From a virus, in IMG/VR virus record IMGVR_UViG_3300006802_000145, positions 1 through 48,451 of that record: a DNA stretch of 48,451 bases; one strand, 5' to 3'. Positions 1 through 7,020 of this stretch are shown in pieces; the stretch's first letter is position 1; each line of letters begins with the position of its first letter. The translations under genes and the position numbers were made by a program. Under the pieces are notes generated by a model. That model was given only the letters and a program-made list of their open reading frames with translations. It made no database searches and was not told the DNA's origin.

Positions 1-1
1 T

Positions 2-406
2 ACAGCGGCTGTTGCTGGTACGGCTTGTTGGCAATATATAAGTGACAATCCTGCTGTTGTGGCTACTTGTGCAGTTGCAGGTTCATTTAAAGGTGCAGAT
101 ATTATGAATGCTGAAACAGATGACCAATTAATGACAAGAGCATTTGTAGATCATTTAGAAAACGCACCTAATAGTCCAGGGTTTACAACTTGGCAAAATC
201 CTAAAACACAAAGTAACGGTATTATCAAAACTACAGGTTTTTATTTAAAAGGTCCAATTAAATGTACGATGGTCGAAACTACACACGATCAAAATTTAGA
301 CAATACAAGATTTTTTGACTCAATACTATATGGCAATCCATATAGAAAAATGGAATGGCACGAAGCTTGCAAAATGCCTGATGGAAGATGGATGATAAAT
401 GAATAA
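2..406 (+). CDS. Hypothetical protein, 5'-truncated by window edge
   Basis: The reading frame is open from base 2, so the gene begins upstream of the window; the GTG at 59 is internal and is not a credible start. About 134 residues are visible. The first part is rich in Ala, Gly, Val and Cys (motifs AAVAGTACW and VVATCAVAG), which resembles a glycine/alanine-rich membrane-associated stretch. The remainder is soluble and ends in HEACKMPDGRWMINE. The stop overlaps the next gene by 8 bases, so the two are probably translated together. I do not recognise the family; a periplasmic or envelope protein is a guess from the next three genes, which all have export signals. Confidence 0.6.
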   Translation, partial: TAAVAGTACWQYISDNPAVVATCAVAGSFKGADIMNAETDDQLMTRAFVDHLENAPNSPGFTTWQNPKTQSNGIIKTTGFYLKGPIKCTMVETTHDQNLDNTRFFDSILYGNPYRKMEWHEACKMPDGRWMINE

Positions 407-821
407 AAAGAGAACATTATTTTTTATATTTCTATTGTTATTATTGATACCAATATTAATGCAAGTTGCTTACTCGGAAGACTCATTTGAAAACACAATG
501 AAGAAACTAGAGGCATTAGAAAACAATGGTACAAAAGTTGAATATGATAAAATACAACCTATCAAAGATCAATATTGTTTCATTAAAGTAGAAATTAAGC
601 AATTAGACAATGGTGAGATTGTTAAACAGGAAGTAGTAGAATGTGCAGATGGCCGAAAGGCATACGATGGCCCTAGTTATTGGGAGTTGTATGCTCAATT
701 TTACTATAGAGATATGTTTACACCTGCCTATTGCAGATATTATGAAAGGCCGAAACATGCTTATCATAAACCTGGCAAAGTTTGCCTTGATAAAGACGGT
801 AATTGGGAGGTACAAAAATGA
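399..821 (+). CDS. Secreted protein with signal peptide, unknown function
   Basis: 140 residues. The N-terminus MNKKRTLFFIFLLLLLIPIL followed by AYSED is a clear Sec signal peptide with predicted cleavage near residue 26, so the mature protein is periplasmic. The mature part has six Cys residues (QYC, VVEC, PAYC, KVC and others), compatible with disulfides, and a tail of Tyr, His and Pro. The start overlaps the upstream stop by 8 bases and the stop overlaps the next ATG by 4 bases (ATGA), so it sits in a translationally coupled run. The family is not recognised. Confidence 0.7.
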   Translation: MNKKRTLFFIFLLLLLIPILMQVAYSEDSFENTMKKLEALENNGTKVEYDKIQPIKDQYCFIKVEIKQLDNGEIVKQEVVECADGRKAYDGPSYWELYAQFYYRDMFTPAYCRYYERPKHAYHKPGKVCLDKDGNWEVQK

Positions 822-976
822 TAAGAGGTCTATTGACACTTACAATATTGTGGGTTATCCTTGCTTTTGCATGGGATCCATTTACGTCAACCGTTGAGAA
901 AACACAGGCTGTTGACAAAACAAAAGAAATAGTATATAATGTGTTTAATAATGTAAAGGAGAAGGTGAATGAGTAA
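818..976 (+). CDS. Small single-span membrane protein (52 aa)
   Basis: ATG at 818 overlaps the preceding stop (ATGA) and the stop overlaps the next gene by 8 bases. The protein starts MIRGLLTLTILWVILAFAW, one hydrophobic segment at about residues 4-19, then a polar Lys/Glu/Asn-rich tail. It may be anchored in the inner membrane with the tail outside, or have an uncleaved signal. A consensus promoter for the next gene lies inside its second half. No family is recognised; coupling on both sides is the main reason to believe it. Confidence 0.6.
   Translation: MIRGLLTLTILWVILAFAWDPFTSTVEKTQAVDKTKEIVYNVFNNVKEKVNE
912..940 (+). promoter_or_regulatory. Sigma70-type promoter inside the upstream ORF
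   Basis: TTGACA (912-917), a 17-base spacer, then TATAAT (935-940): a perfect consensus pair. It lies within the coding sequence of the 52-aa membrane protein and would drive the lipoprotein gene starting at 969, whose ribosome site AAAGGAGAAGG lies just before the ATG. Confidence 0.8.
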
Positions 977-1577
977 GATACTCAAATATATAATGATCGG
1001 TTCTATAGGTCTGTTACTTGCAAATTGTTCTAGTAGCACTTATAAAATCAAACAAGAAAAGGATAAACAAGTCCTTAAAGTACCATCTTGGTATATGAAA
1101 GATTATAACGAGAAGAAAGAATGTGGTACTAAAACGTTCGGCAAAGGCAAAGATAAAGTTTGTATCTTTGGTGTCGGTACAAGTGTTTCACCAGATTTAG
1201 AACTTGCAATTGAAAAAGGTATGATGATTGCAAAGGCTGAACTTGCTGATAAAGTAAAAGGTGAGATGAATAAGAAAGCAAAAATATTTACTACAGAATT
1301 AGGTAAGAATACTAATAAAACTGTTGTAACAGATGTAGAAACTACATTAGTCAATATCATAAAACAAACACCAGTTAGAGGATACGAAGTGTTTGCTCAG
1401 GAAGTAACACTTACGAAGAACGGTTACTATCGTGCTTGGATTGGTTTAAGATTGCCTATGGGTGAGTACAATAAGATGTATAATTACTCTGTTGAAACCG
1501 TAGTTGACGCTTTCAAACTAAAGGAAATGGCTGATAAGGCATATGATGAAGTAGAGGTTATTGCAAATGAGTCATAA
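969..1577 (+). CDS. Lipoprotein, LPP20-like
   Basis: 202 residues. The N-terminus MSKILKYIMIGSIGLLLANC has the hydrophobic core and Cys of a lipoprotein signal; the residue before Cys is Asn rather than Gly/Ala, so the lipobox is imperfect. The mature part carries the GVGTSVSPDLELAIEKG segment and a C-terminal region ending in YYRAWIGLRLP, which resemble LPP20-type bacterial lipoproteins (low confidence in the family). It would be attached to the periplasmic face of a membrane. It has its own sigma70-type promoter and a strong ribosome site, and its stop overlaps the glutaredoxin start by 11 bases. Confidence 0.65.
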   Translation: MSKILKYIMIGSIGLLLANCSSSTYKIKQEKDKQVLKVPSWYMKDYNEKKECGTKTFGKGKDKVCIFGVGTSVSPDLELAIEKGMMIAKAELADKVKGEMNKKAKIFTTELGKNTNKTVVTDVETTLVNIIKQTPVRGYEVFAQEVTLTKNGYYRAWIGLRLPMGEYNKMYNYSVETVVDAFKLKEMADKAYDEVEVIANES

Positions 1578-1854
1578 AATAGAAATATACTCAAAACCTA
1601 ATTGTGTCTATTGCGAGAAGTCTAAACATCTTGTAAAGACACTAGGCTTTGAATACACAGAAAAAATGTTTGGCAAAGACTTTAAAACGCCAGATGAATT
1701 GTTTGAAGCTGTAGGTAAACAAGTTAGAACTATGCCACAAATAATAATAGATGATAAACACATTGGTGGATATAATGAGTTAGTTGAGTATCTTGCTGAT
1801 AAAGGTCTATGTAATTTTAAAGGTGAAGTAACAAAGAATGTTGATGGCAAATAA
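1567..1854 (+). CDS. Glutaredoxin
   Basis: 95 residues. The dithiol active site CVYC is at residues 13-16 after IEIYSKPN, the conserved TMPQIIID segment with the cis-Pro is at about 55-62, and the GGYNEL glutathione-binding segment at about 67-72: a complete thioredoxin-fold glutaredoxin. ATG 1567 was chosen over the in-frame TTG at 1561 because it gives the usual family N-terminus. T4-type phages use glutaredoxin as reductant for ribonucleotide reductase; here SufE and an A-type Fe-S carrier elsewhere in the window allow a second, inferred role in Fe-S handling. It overlaps its neighbours on both sides. Confidence 0.92.
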   Translation: MSHKIEIYSKPNCVYCEKSKHLVKTLGFEYTEKMFGKDFKTPDELFEAVGKQVRTMPQIIIDDKHIGGYNELVEYLADKGLCNFKGEVTKNVDGK

Positions 1855-2215
1855 AAACAAAGATAACGTAATATTGTTTCCTAAAATTCCTAAACAGCCA
1901 CCTAATGCTAAGGCTCTGGAATTAGATGCCAAAAGACAAGAAATGATAAGACTTGAACATAATAAAATTTTTGTTCAATCAGTAAGTGAAGACCTCACAG
2001 AAACAATGTTAATGAGATTAAAAGATGAAAATTTTAATTTAACTGATCCAAAATTTTTAAGTGATTATAAATTATTATCTGAGTCGTTAAAATCAATGCT
2101 ATTAAGACAAGTACACATGAAACACCCTTTACAAGAAAGAGTCGATAAGGCTGTAACAACAAAAGGTGAAGGTGAAAATTTATATGCTATTACAATTGAT
2201 TATAAAAAATTTTAA
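1838..2215 (+). CDS. Conserved marine T4-type phage protein, unknown
   Basis: 125 residues, starting MLMANKNKDNVILFPKIPKQ; the start may be ATG 1838 or ATG 1844. After the basic-Pro NVILFPKIP segment the protein is mainly helical and charged, with ETMLMRLKDEN and DYKLLSESLKSMLLRQVH helices, and a C-terminus LYAITIDYKKF. The layout (short FPKIP lead, helical core, hydrophobic end) recalls small proteins of marine T4-type phages of unknown function. It overlaps the glutaredoxin gene by 17 bases and is the last gene of the first coupled run. Confidence 0.6.
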   Translation: MLMANKNKDNVILFPKIPKQPPNAKALELDAKRQEMIRLEHNKIFVQSVSEDLTETMLMRLKDENFNLTDPKFLSDYKLLSESLKSMLLRQVHMKHPLQERVDKAVTTKGEGENLYAITIDYKKF

Positions 2216-2236
2216 AGAATTCCATAAAGCACTTTG

Positions 2237-2289
2237 GAATACTATGAATGCTATAACGTGCCTAGTATTCAATAGTTTAAATAAGGCAC
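2237..2289 (+). promoter_or_regulatory. Leader with interleaved stems and a late-promoter-like octamer
   Basis: GAATACTA (2237-2244) is complementary to TAGTATTC (2263-2270), and GTGCC (2258-2262) to GGCAC (2285-2289). The two pairings interleave, so both could form an H-type pseudoknot. TTTAAATA at 2276-2283 is one mismatch from the T4-type late octamer. The ribosome site TAGGAGTG lies just before ATG 2312. Pseudoknot formation is inferred from complementarity only. Confidence 0.35.
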
Positions 2290-2311
2290 ATTATATAATA
2301 GGAGTGAATAA

Positions 2312-2644
2312 ATGTTTAAATCATTATTCTCAAATGACTCATTAAGAGTTGTAAAAAAAACTAAAAAAACTGAAACTAGAGGCAGAAAAACTTTGTCAAA
2401 AAGACAAAAAGTTTTAAACCTTTTATCAAAAGGTGAGTCTGTGACTTGGAAAACTCTAAGGAACAAATTTGATCTAGTATCACCAAGAGCTTTAATTGAT
2501 ACATTAAGATCAGAAGGAAACATGATCTATGTTAATCAAACTGCTAAAGGTACTTCATACAGAATGGGTGTACCAACAAAAGCGATTATCGCTGCTGGTA
2601 TTAAAAAATTATATGGGACTCCGTTCGCATATAAAAATGCGTAA
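2312..2644 (+). CDS. Putative winged-helix DNA-binding protein
   Basis: 110 residues, strongly basic. Residues about 20-85 (RGRKTLSKRQKVLNLL, VTWKTLRNKF, PRALIDTLRSEGNMIYV, GTSYRMG) read as a winged helix-turn-helix: three helices followed by a beta wing, as in small MarR/LexA-like folds. The tail TKAIIAAGIKKLYGTPFAY is hydrophobic. It is a single gene with its own leader and a following hairpin, which fits a separately controlled regulator or nucleoid-associated protein. The fold is inferred from the pattern; no family name is claimed. Confidence 0.6.
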   Translation: MFKSLFSNDSLRVVKKTKKTETRGRKTLSKRQKVLNLLSKGESVTWKTLRNKFDLVSPRALIDTLRSEGNMIYVNQTAKGTSYRMGVPTKAIIAAGIKKLYGTPFAYKNA

Positions 2645-2662
2645 TCTCTCTCTTTAAAAACG

Positions 2663-2695
2663 CATAAATAAATGTAGAGGCGGCCTTGTGCCGCC
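2663..2695 (+). promoter_or_regulatory. Late-type octamer followed by GC-rich hairpin
   Basis: CATAAATA (2663-2670) is one base from the late octamer TATAAATA. GGCGGC (2679-2684), loop CTTGT, GCCGCC (2690-2695) form a perfect 6-bp stem, conspicuous in this AT-rich sequence. There is no U-run after it, so it is either a weak terminator for the gene ending at 2644 or a 5' stabilising hairpin for the transcript of the next gene. The ribosome site GAGGAGGG follows at about 2710. Confidence 0.45.
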
Positions 2696-2722
2696 CTTAC
2701 ATAACAAAATGAGGAGGGCATT

Positions 2723-3211
2723 ATGCCAATGACAACATCACAATTACATGGTATGGATACAGCAGGTTCATCTGCTCCATTACTACATGAAATTCTAATC
2801 AAAGTAAACAACGCCAAAGACAAAGCAAAAAAGATTGAAGTATTAAGAGAAAACGATTCAGTACCTTTAAGACAAGTACTGAAAGGTGCTTTTGATCCTA
2901 AAATTAAATGGGCTTTACCAGAGGGTACGCCACCATACAAAGAGAATGACGCACCAGCAGGTACTGAACATACAACACTACACCAAGAAGCCAGAAGACT
3001 ATGGCATTTTGTAGAAGGCGCTGATCAAAAACTTTCTAAATCCAAAAAAGAAACCATGTTTATTCAAATGCTAGAAGGCCTACATAAAGATGACGCTAAA
3101 CTTTTAATTGCAGTTAAAGAAAAAGAACTGAACAAAATATATAAAGGTTTGACTGATTCTGTGGTCAAAGACGCATTTAGATGGAATGAAGAATACAAAA
3201 CCATCGGATAG
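2723..3211 (+). CDS. DUF6433-like conserved phage protein
   Basis: 162 residues. The order LLHEILIKVNNAKDKAKKIE, LRENDSVPLRQVLKGAFDP, LPEGTPPYKENDAPAGTEHT, LWHFVEGAD, KKETMFIQMLEGLHKDDAKLLIA, and a C-terminal VVKDAFRW matches the small cytoplasmic protein family common in T4-type cyanophages, which I recall as DUF6433. The function is unknown. It has a strong ribosome site and sits alone between a late-type octamer upstream and a hairpin region downstream. Confidence 0.75.
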   Translation: MPMTTSQLHGMDTAGSSAPLLHEILIKVNNAKDKAKKIEVLRENDSVPLRQVLKGAFDPKIKWALPEGTPPYKENDAPAGTEHTTLHQEARRLWHFVEGADQKLSKSKKETMFIQMLEGLHKDDAKLLIAVKEKELNKIYKGLTDSVVKDAFRWNEEYKTIG

Positions 3212-3280
3212 CATAAATATTATAGAGTGATTCTATAAAATTCAATTATAGGGTGTATTGACAAGATGTCGCACCCTATA
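3212..3280 (+). promoter_or_regulatory. Late-type octamer and two hairpins after the DUF6433 gene
   Basis: CATAAATA (3212-3219) follows the stop directly. Two inverted repeats follow: TATAGA/TCTATA around 3222-3238, and TATAGGGTG (3247-3255) with CACCCTATA (3272-3280), a perfect 9-bp stem with a 16-base loop. No T-run follows either one. They may end transcription of the gene before, or belong to a short non-coding late transcript. No reading frame of use is present. Confidence 0.4.
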
Positions 3281-3318
3281 AACCATTGATTTATCTACAT
3301 TATTAGTCCATTTTTTGC

Positions 3319-3347
3319 TTGATTTCTTTGTTGATTTCTGATATTAT
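3319..3347 (+). promoter_or_regulatory. Sigma70-type promoter
   Basis: TTGATT (3319-3324), 17 bases, TATTAT (3342-3347), with TGA directly before the -10 (TGATATTAT), the form seen at other promoters in this window. It drives the gene at 3380, which has ribosome site AAAGGAG. Confidence 0.6.
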
Positions 3348-3379
3348 TATCATATGAAAACAACAAAGGAGAATATATA

Positions 3380-3574
3380 ATGTCAAAAACAAAACAATGG
3401 ATTGAAGATACTACTGAAACTAAAGTTGACAACATTATTGCTAAATTAACATCTGGTGAGATTACTAGAACAGACGCTAGAAATCAAATTATGAATGTTG
3501 ATAATATTGCAATGTTAGGTATTGATGAAAATACAGTTGATGAAGTAATTTACGAGGCTCATGCCAATGCGTAA
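3380..3574 (+). CDS. Small acidic protein, unknown (64 aa)
   Basis: 64 residues, soluble, with a helical pattern (TKVDNIIAKLTSGEITRTDARNQIMNVDN). It is the first gene after a sigma70-type promoter and has a strong ribosome site, so it is likely made early. The stop overlaps the next gene. No family is recognised. Confidence 0.65.
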   Translation: MSKTKQWIEDTTETKVDNIIAKLTSGEITRTDARNQIMNVDNIAMLGIDENTVDEVIYEAHANA

Positions 3575-3887
3575 ATCTTTTTTAATTTTATTTTTATTAT
3601 TTGTCTATACTTGGTCTTGGTCTATCTTTAATGTTGCCAAGGCAGATGATTATAACAAGGCAGTAATTGGTCATGTTATTTCTGAAACTATTAAAGGCAC
3701 AGATATTGATACATCATATATTATGGAGCAAGAACTTGAAAAACTTGCACATAAATTTATGATTGATTCTGTAGTTATATTACAGGCATACTTACCACAA
3801 ATACTTGATGGTGTTGCCGCTGATTTAAGATTAAAACTTGACGAGAAATACAAAGAGGCAATTTTAAATGGCGAAAATAACAACTAG
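3561..3887 (+). CDS. Secreted protein with signal peptide, unknown
   Basis: 108 residues from ATG 3561, or 106 from ATG 3567 (MRKSFLILFLLFVYTWSW); the second gives a cleaner signal peptide. Cleavage is likely near AKA-DDYN. The mature part is helical without Cys (IMEQELEKLAHKFMIDSVVILQAY) and ends in a run of Asn. It overlaps the preceding and following genes, so it is coupled with both. The family is unknown. Confidence 0.65.
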   Translation: MPMRKSFLILFLLFVYTWSWSIFNVAKADDYNKAVIGHVISETIKGTDIDTSYIMEQELEKLAHKFMIDSVVILQAYLPQILDGVAADLRLKLDEKYKEAILNGENNN

Positions 3888-4287
3888 AAAAATGAAGGCA
3901 ATGAAGTTGAAAAAGGCTCTTAAAAAGGAGTTTTCTTCTAAGCGTCAATATAAGACTACCTATAAAGATATTAAAAAGTATTTCAAAATTCTAAACAATG
4001 TTATTTTTAATAGCAAGTTAAGTCCGTTCGGACAAATTGAAATAAAAGATTTACAAAGAGAGAAGTGTGTAGGACAAGTAGTAACCTTTGAATGGAAAAG
4101 AAAAGGTACTAGATTATACAAATTAGAGATGTTACCTACATATCCTGATAAAAGAGATTTTATGGACACGTTAGTACATGAAATGGTACATTTGTACCAA
4201 ATGCAAAACCTGGGAGACTCGGGCAATCACAATAATGTGTTTTGGTCGTTTAGTCCAAAAGTAAACTACTTAGGTTTACAATTATAA
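3868..4287 (+). CDS. SprT-like zinc metalloprotease
   Basis: 139 residues. Basic N-terminus, then YFKILNNVIFNSKLSPF typical of the SprT-like start, and the zinc motif HEMVH at residues 104-108 (LVHEMVHLYQ) with a third likely ligand, His at about 121 in GNHNNVFWSF. Glu105 is the expected general base. SprT-like domains cleave or handle DNA-bound proteins in cells; members are common in T4-type marine phages with unproved roles. The protein stops soon after the third ligand and lacks the C-terminal zinc ribbon found in many relatives. It overlaps the preceding gene by 20 bases. Confidence 0.85.
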   Translation: MAKITTRKMKAMKLKKALKKEFSSKRQYKTTYKDIKKYFKILNNVIFNSKLSPFGQIEIKDLQREKCVGQVVTFEWKRKGTRLYKLEMLPTYPDKRDFMDTLVHEMVHLYQMQNLGDSGNHNNVFWSFSPKVNYLGLQL

Positions 4288-4300
4288 GAAAGAATATATT

Positions 4301-4579
4301 ATGAAAAACGGTGAGAAGAACCACATTGATGAGTGGCTACAAAAACAAATCAAAAAAGGTATTGTCATTATTGACAAGGTACTTAACAATAACATAAAAG
4401 AGTGGGAACTATACTATACAGGTCATCTACAAAAAGATATACTAACTAACTTTCCTGGTAGAACTAGTAAAAAGATTTTCAAAGGATATAGAAGTCATTT
4501 GGATAACGACAACCTTGTCTTTACACAAAAAAAATTTGAAGAACATGGTTATGAATACTATGTAAAGAAAGGTATATAA
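4301..4579 (+). CDS. Hypothetical protein (92 aa)
   Basis: 92 residues, basic and soluble, with segments WELYYTGHLQKDIL and FPGRTSKKIFKGYRSHLDN. Ribosome site AAGAA is weak. The stop shares a base with the next start (TAATG), so the pair is coupled. No family is recognised. Confidence 0.6.
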   Translation: MKNGEKNHIDEWLQKQIKKGIVIIDKVLNNNIKEWELYYTGHLQKDILTNFPGRTSKKIFKGYRSHLDNDNLVFTQKKFEEHGYEYYVKKGI

Positions 4580-4869
4580 TGAAACTATTGAAAAAACATA
4601 AAGAGATATTAAACGAACTAATCAAAGGTAAAGGCTTCTGGAAGACGCCTACTCTACCTAAAGATTACAAAGACAAAACAAGTGTGCTAGATATACTTGT
4701 GCCATTGTACTTAAAAGGCTTATTGACGTTTCAAAGACAATACGACATACCAATAATCGGACCTAGTAACGAGCATATGATTAGATTTAAATGGTATAAT
4801 GTTAAGATTGATAAAAAGAAAACAATTAAAGACTTGAAAAAGGTGGTTAAAGATGGGCAAATCATATAA
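4579..4869 (+). CDS. Hypothetical protein (96 aa)
   Basis: 96 residues, Lys-rich at both ends, with a central hydrophobic VLDILVPLYLKGLLTF helix that is short for a membrane span. It begins on the last base of the preceding stop and overlaps the glucosaminidase start by 17 bases. No family is recognised. Confidence 0.6.
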   Translation: MKLLKKHKEILNELIKGKGFWKTPTLPKDYKDKTSVLDILVPLYLKGLLTFQRQYDIPIIGPSNEHMIRFKWYNVKIDKKKTIKDLKKVVKDGQII

Positions 4870-5536
4870 TTGGCATACATTAGCAAATAAGGCTTGGTTT
4901 TATACAAAGGTATTTTTTACAATATTAACTTTAATGGTTGCTGCTTATATCTACGGCACATACAATCCTAATAATACAGCAAAGACTATAGTCAACGAAG
5001 AGCTTGATTTATTCTATATGAAAAAAATAGAAGACATGGGATTACAAGAACCTGAATTTACTTACAACAATGATATTCAATTTATACGTGCTATGCACAA
5101 ATGTATAAATTATATAAACTTTTCATTATCAAAGGATAAAAGAGTGCCATACGAGATGATTATAGGTCAGGCTGCGTTAGAGTCTGGTTGGGGTAAAAGT
5201 AGATTTGCTATAAAGGCAAACAATTTATTTGGTATTAGAACATGGTCAGAATCAACACCACACCTATTACCACAAGGTATAACTGAATGGCCAGGTTGGG
5301 GTGTAAGAGCATTTGCTAGTAAGTGTGATAGTGTTAAAGAGTATGTAAGATTATTAAACGAACATAATGCTTACAAAGAGTTTAGAGTGTTAAGGCAAAA
5401 GATGTTAGATAAAAATCAACAACTTGATTCTATACAACTTATAAAAACTTTAGATAAGTTTTCTACTACAGGAGATTATGACAAAAGAGTTATAAGAATG
5501 ATAAAAAAAATAAGAAAACTAGAGGAGAGTAAATGA
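4853..5536 (+). CDS. Membrane-anchored glucosaminidase, Bax-like (lysin candidate)
   Basis: 227 residues. One N-terminal transmembrane helix (about 16-35, VFFTILTLMVAAYIYG) followed by a periplasmic glucosaminidase domain: IGQAALESGWGKSRFA with the catalytic-type Glu at about 110, and NNLFGIRTW at 123-131. This layout matches Bax/FlgJ-like beta-N-acetylglucosaminidases that cut peptidoglycan glycan strands. A signal-anchored hydrolase is a plausible endolysin of the signal-anchor type, or a remodelling enzyme. The next gene encodes a one-span membrane protein and its start overlaps this stop (ATGA), which supports a lysis or envelope unit. Confidence 0.85.
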   Translation: MGKSYNWHTLANKAWFYTKVFFTILTLMVAAYIYGTYNPNNTAKTIVNEELDLFYMKKIEDMGLQEPEFTYNNDIQFIRAMHKCINYINFSLSKDKRVPYEMIIGQAALESGWGKSRFAIKANNLFGIRTWSESTPHLLPQGITEWPGWGVRAFASKCDSVKEYVRLLNEHNAYKEFRVLRQKMLDKNQQLDSIQLIKTLDKFSTTGDYDKRVIRMIKKIRKLEESK

Positions 5537-5715
5537 CAGTAGAGCATGGTTTGTTAATGGGTTTTATAGGTTGCTCAGTAACGTTTATCGGTTTCTTTAT
5601 TGCACATCTAATTGCTAATAGAAATCATATGAAGTTATATAAAAAGAAAGCCAAAACCCCTATGGATGATCTAATGAAAGATATGCCTGGGTGGAAAGCA
5701 GATGATTGTCAATAA
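5533..5715 (+). CDS. Small membrane protein next to the glucosaminidase (holin candidate)
   Basis: 60 residues with one transmembrane helix (about 6-27, LLMGFIGCSVTFIGFFIAHLI), then a basic cytoplasmic-type tail (NRNHMKLYKKKAKT) and an acidic end. Size, topology and overlap with the lysin-like gene suggest a holin or lysin partner, but there is no sequence proof. Confidence 0.55.
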   Translation: MTVEHGLLMGFIGCSVTFIGFFIAHLIANRNHMKLYKKKAKTPMDDLMKDMPGWKADDCQ

Positions 5716-5743
5716 GTACTGTAAAAACAAGTATTTTTAATGC

Positions 5744-5772
5744 TTGACTTTGCAGATAAATTGATATATAAT
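5744..5772 (+). promoter_or_regulatory. Sigma70-type promoter giving a predicted leaderless mRNA
   Basis: TTGACT (5744-5749), 17 bases, TATAAT (5767-5772). Only 7 bases separate the -10 from ATG 5780, so transcription should begin at or within a base of the start codon. There is no Shine-Dalgarno sequence. Confidence 0.8.
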
Positions 5773-5779
5773 AGACCCT

Positions 5780-5962
5780 ATGATACACGAAGAAGACATT
5801 AAAAGACAAGAAGACCCAAAGATTAGAAGACTCAAGGCATTAGCAAAAGCATGTTCCAATGCTCAACTTGACTCTTTCAAAAATTTATGGTATAATAAAC
5901 TAATGCAACTTGCTAAACAATACAACATGACAGATTATGTTACGAGAAAGCTGATACACTAA
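5780..5962 (+). CDS. Small basic protein, unknown (60 aa), probably leaderless
   Basis: 60 residues, helical and basic (RRLKALAKACSNAQLDSFKNLWYNKLMQLAKQY). The only upstream start is the ATG that coincides with the predicted transcription start. It leads a run of coupled genes (5780-7016). No family is recognised. Confidence 0.65.
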   Translation: MIHEEDIKRQEDPKIRRLKALAKACSNAQLDSFKNLWYNKLMQLAKQYNMTDYVTRKLIH

Positions 5963-6540
5963 TGAATATTTTTTACGTTGACAAAGACCCGAAGACAGCG
6001 GCTAAGATGATGTGTGATAAACATATTATCAAAATGATACTAGAGTCTGCTCAGATGTTATGTACTGCTAAAAGAGTACTTGACGGCACAGAATATTTTG
6101 ATACTACAAAGAATGGTCGTAAGATTAAAAGATGGCGACTAGATAATTCTAACGAAGAAGCAATAGTTTACAAGGCAGGTTGGTTAGGTCACCCTAGTAC
6201 ACAATGGGTACTAAAGTCAGCATATAATTACAAGTGGTTATTCAATCACTTCATAGCACTAAACGAAGAATACAAATTAAGATGGCAAAAAGATACAGAC
6301 CATGTATCAATAACTAAACTTGCTGATCTACTAAAACACCCACCTAAAAATGCACCATTGAATGTAATTGCTACAGACGCTACACCAGCAATGCCAGATC
6401 ATTGTAAGATACCAGGCGATGTTGTAGGTTCGTATCGTAAGTATTACATATTAGAAAAAGTAAGATTTGCTAAATGGGAAAAACATGGTGCAGTTATGCC
6501 TGATTGGTTCAAACAAGGTATAGAACAAAATGCCAGGTAA
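5962..6540 (+). CDS. Conserved marine phage protein, CDKH motif, unknown
   Basis: 192 residues. The N-terminus MNIFYVDKDPKTAAKMMCDKHIIKM with ESAQMLCTA is a pattern I recall from T4-type marine phage proteins of unknown function. Other fixed-looking segments are KAGWLGHPSTQWVLKS and MPDHCKIPGDVVGSYRKYY. Invariant-looking Cys, His and Asp residues suggest an enzyme. It starts on the last base of the preceding stop and overlaps the following small gene, so it belongs to the same coupled operon as SufE. Confidence 0.65.
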   Translation: MNIFYVDKDPKTAAKMMCDKHIIKMILESAQMLCTAKRVLDGTEYFDTTKNGRKIKRWRLDNSNEEAIVYKAGWLGHPSTQWVLKSAYNYKWLFNHFIALNEEYKLRWQKDTDHVSITKLADLLKHPPKNAPLNVIATDATPAMPDHCKIPGDVVGSYRKYYILEKVRFAKWEKHGAVMPDWFKQGIEQNAR

Positions 6541-6673
6541 GTGGGACGGTAAAAGTAGGATACCTACTCAACTATACAAAGATAATTACGACAGAATATT
6601 TGGTAAGAAGGATGATAAAAGAAAGAATACAACAAAAAGGCGAAGACCTAAAAATGTTGCAAGGACACGATAG
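6530..6673 (+). CDS. Small basic conserved protein (47 aa)
   Basis: ATG 6530 overlaps the preceding stop by 11 bases and the stop TAG at 6671 overlaps the SufE start. The product begins MPGKWDGKSRIPTQLYKDNY and ends in an Arg/Lys-rich tail. Short proteins with a GKWDGKSRPS-like start are, as I recall, recurrent in T4-type marine phages. The function is unknown. Overlap on both sides and the family-like N-terminus support it in spite of the length. Confidence 0.6.
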   Translation: MPGKWDGKSRIPTQLYKDNYDRIFGKKDDKRKNTTKRRRPKNVARTR

Positions 6674-7016
6674 ACTTGCATATTTAATTGACATTGCCAA
6701 AGACGTAGAATCACTACCACAAGAATTAAGAACAGATCAAAATAGAATACGAGGGTGTGCTAGTAATCTATGGTTGATTGGTGGAGCAAAAGAAGATAAT
6801 ACAATGATATATAAAATAGACGCTGACGCATTTATAACAAAAGGCACAGCGAAATTAGTAACAGACCTAGTCAATGGTTGTCCTAGAGATGAAGTGGCTG
6901 CTCTTACTATAGAGGATTTTTTACCTTTAGGTGTTAGAGAACTACTTACAATGCAAAGACAGAATGGTTTAGGGTCATTAATACAGAGGATAGTAGATAT
7001 AGCAAATACTAAATAA
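6654..7016 (+). CDS. sufE: SufE-like sulfur acceptor
   Basis: 120 residues from ATG 6654; the frame is open to 6504, but that extension covers other genes and is unlike SufE. The core LPQELRTDQNRIRGCASNLWL has the conserved Cys (about residue 35) in the GCxSxxW context, followed by a DADAFITKGTAKLVTDLVNG beta-alpha pattern and the C-terminal LLTMQRQNGLGSLI segment of the family. SufE takes persulfide sulfur from the cysteine desulfurase SufS and passes it to the Fe-S scaffold. As no SufS is visible, it would work with the host enzyme. It is coupled to the two preceding genes. Confidence 0.92.
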   Translation: MLQGHDRLAYLIDIAKDVESLPQELRTDQNRIRGCASNLWLIGGAKEDNTMIYKIDADAFITKGTAKLVTDLVNGCPRDEVAALTIEDFLPLGVRELLTMQRQNGLGSLIQRIVDIANTK

Positions 7017-7020
7017 TATT

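Noticed and set aside
6504-6653. Fifty-residue N-terminal extension of SufE
   Set aside because: It overlaps two coupled genes in other frames and does not resemble SufE.
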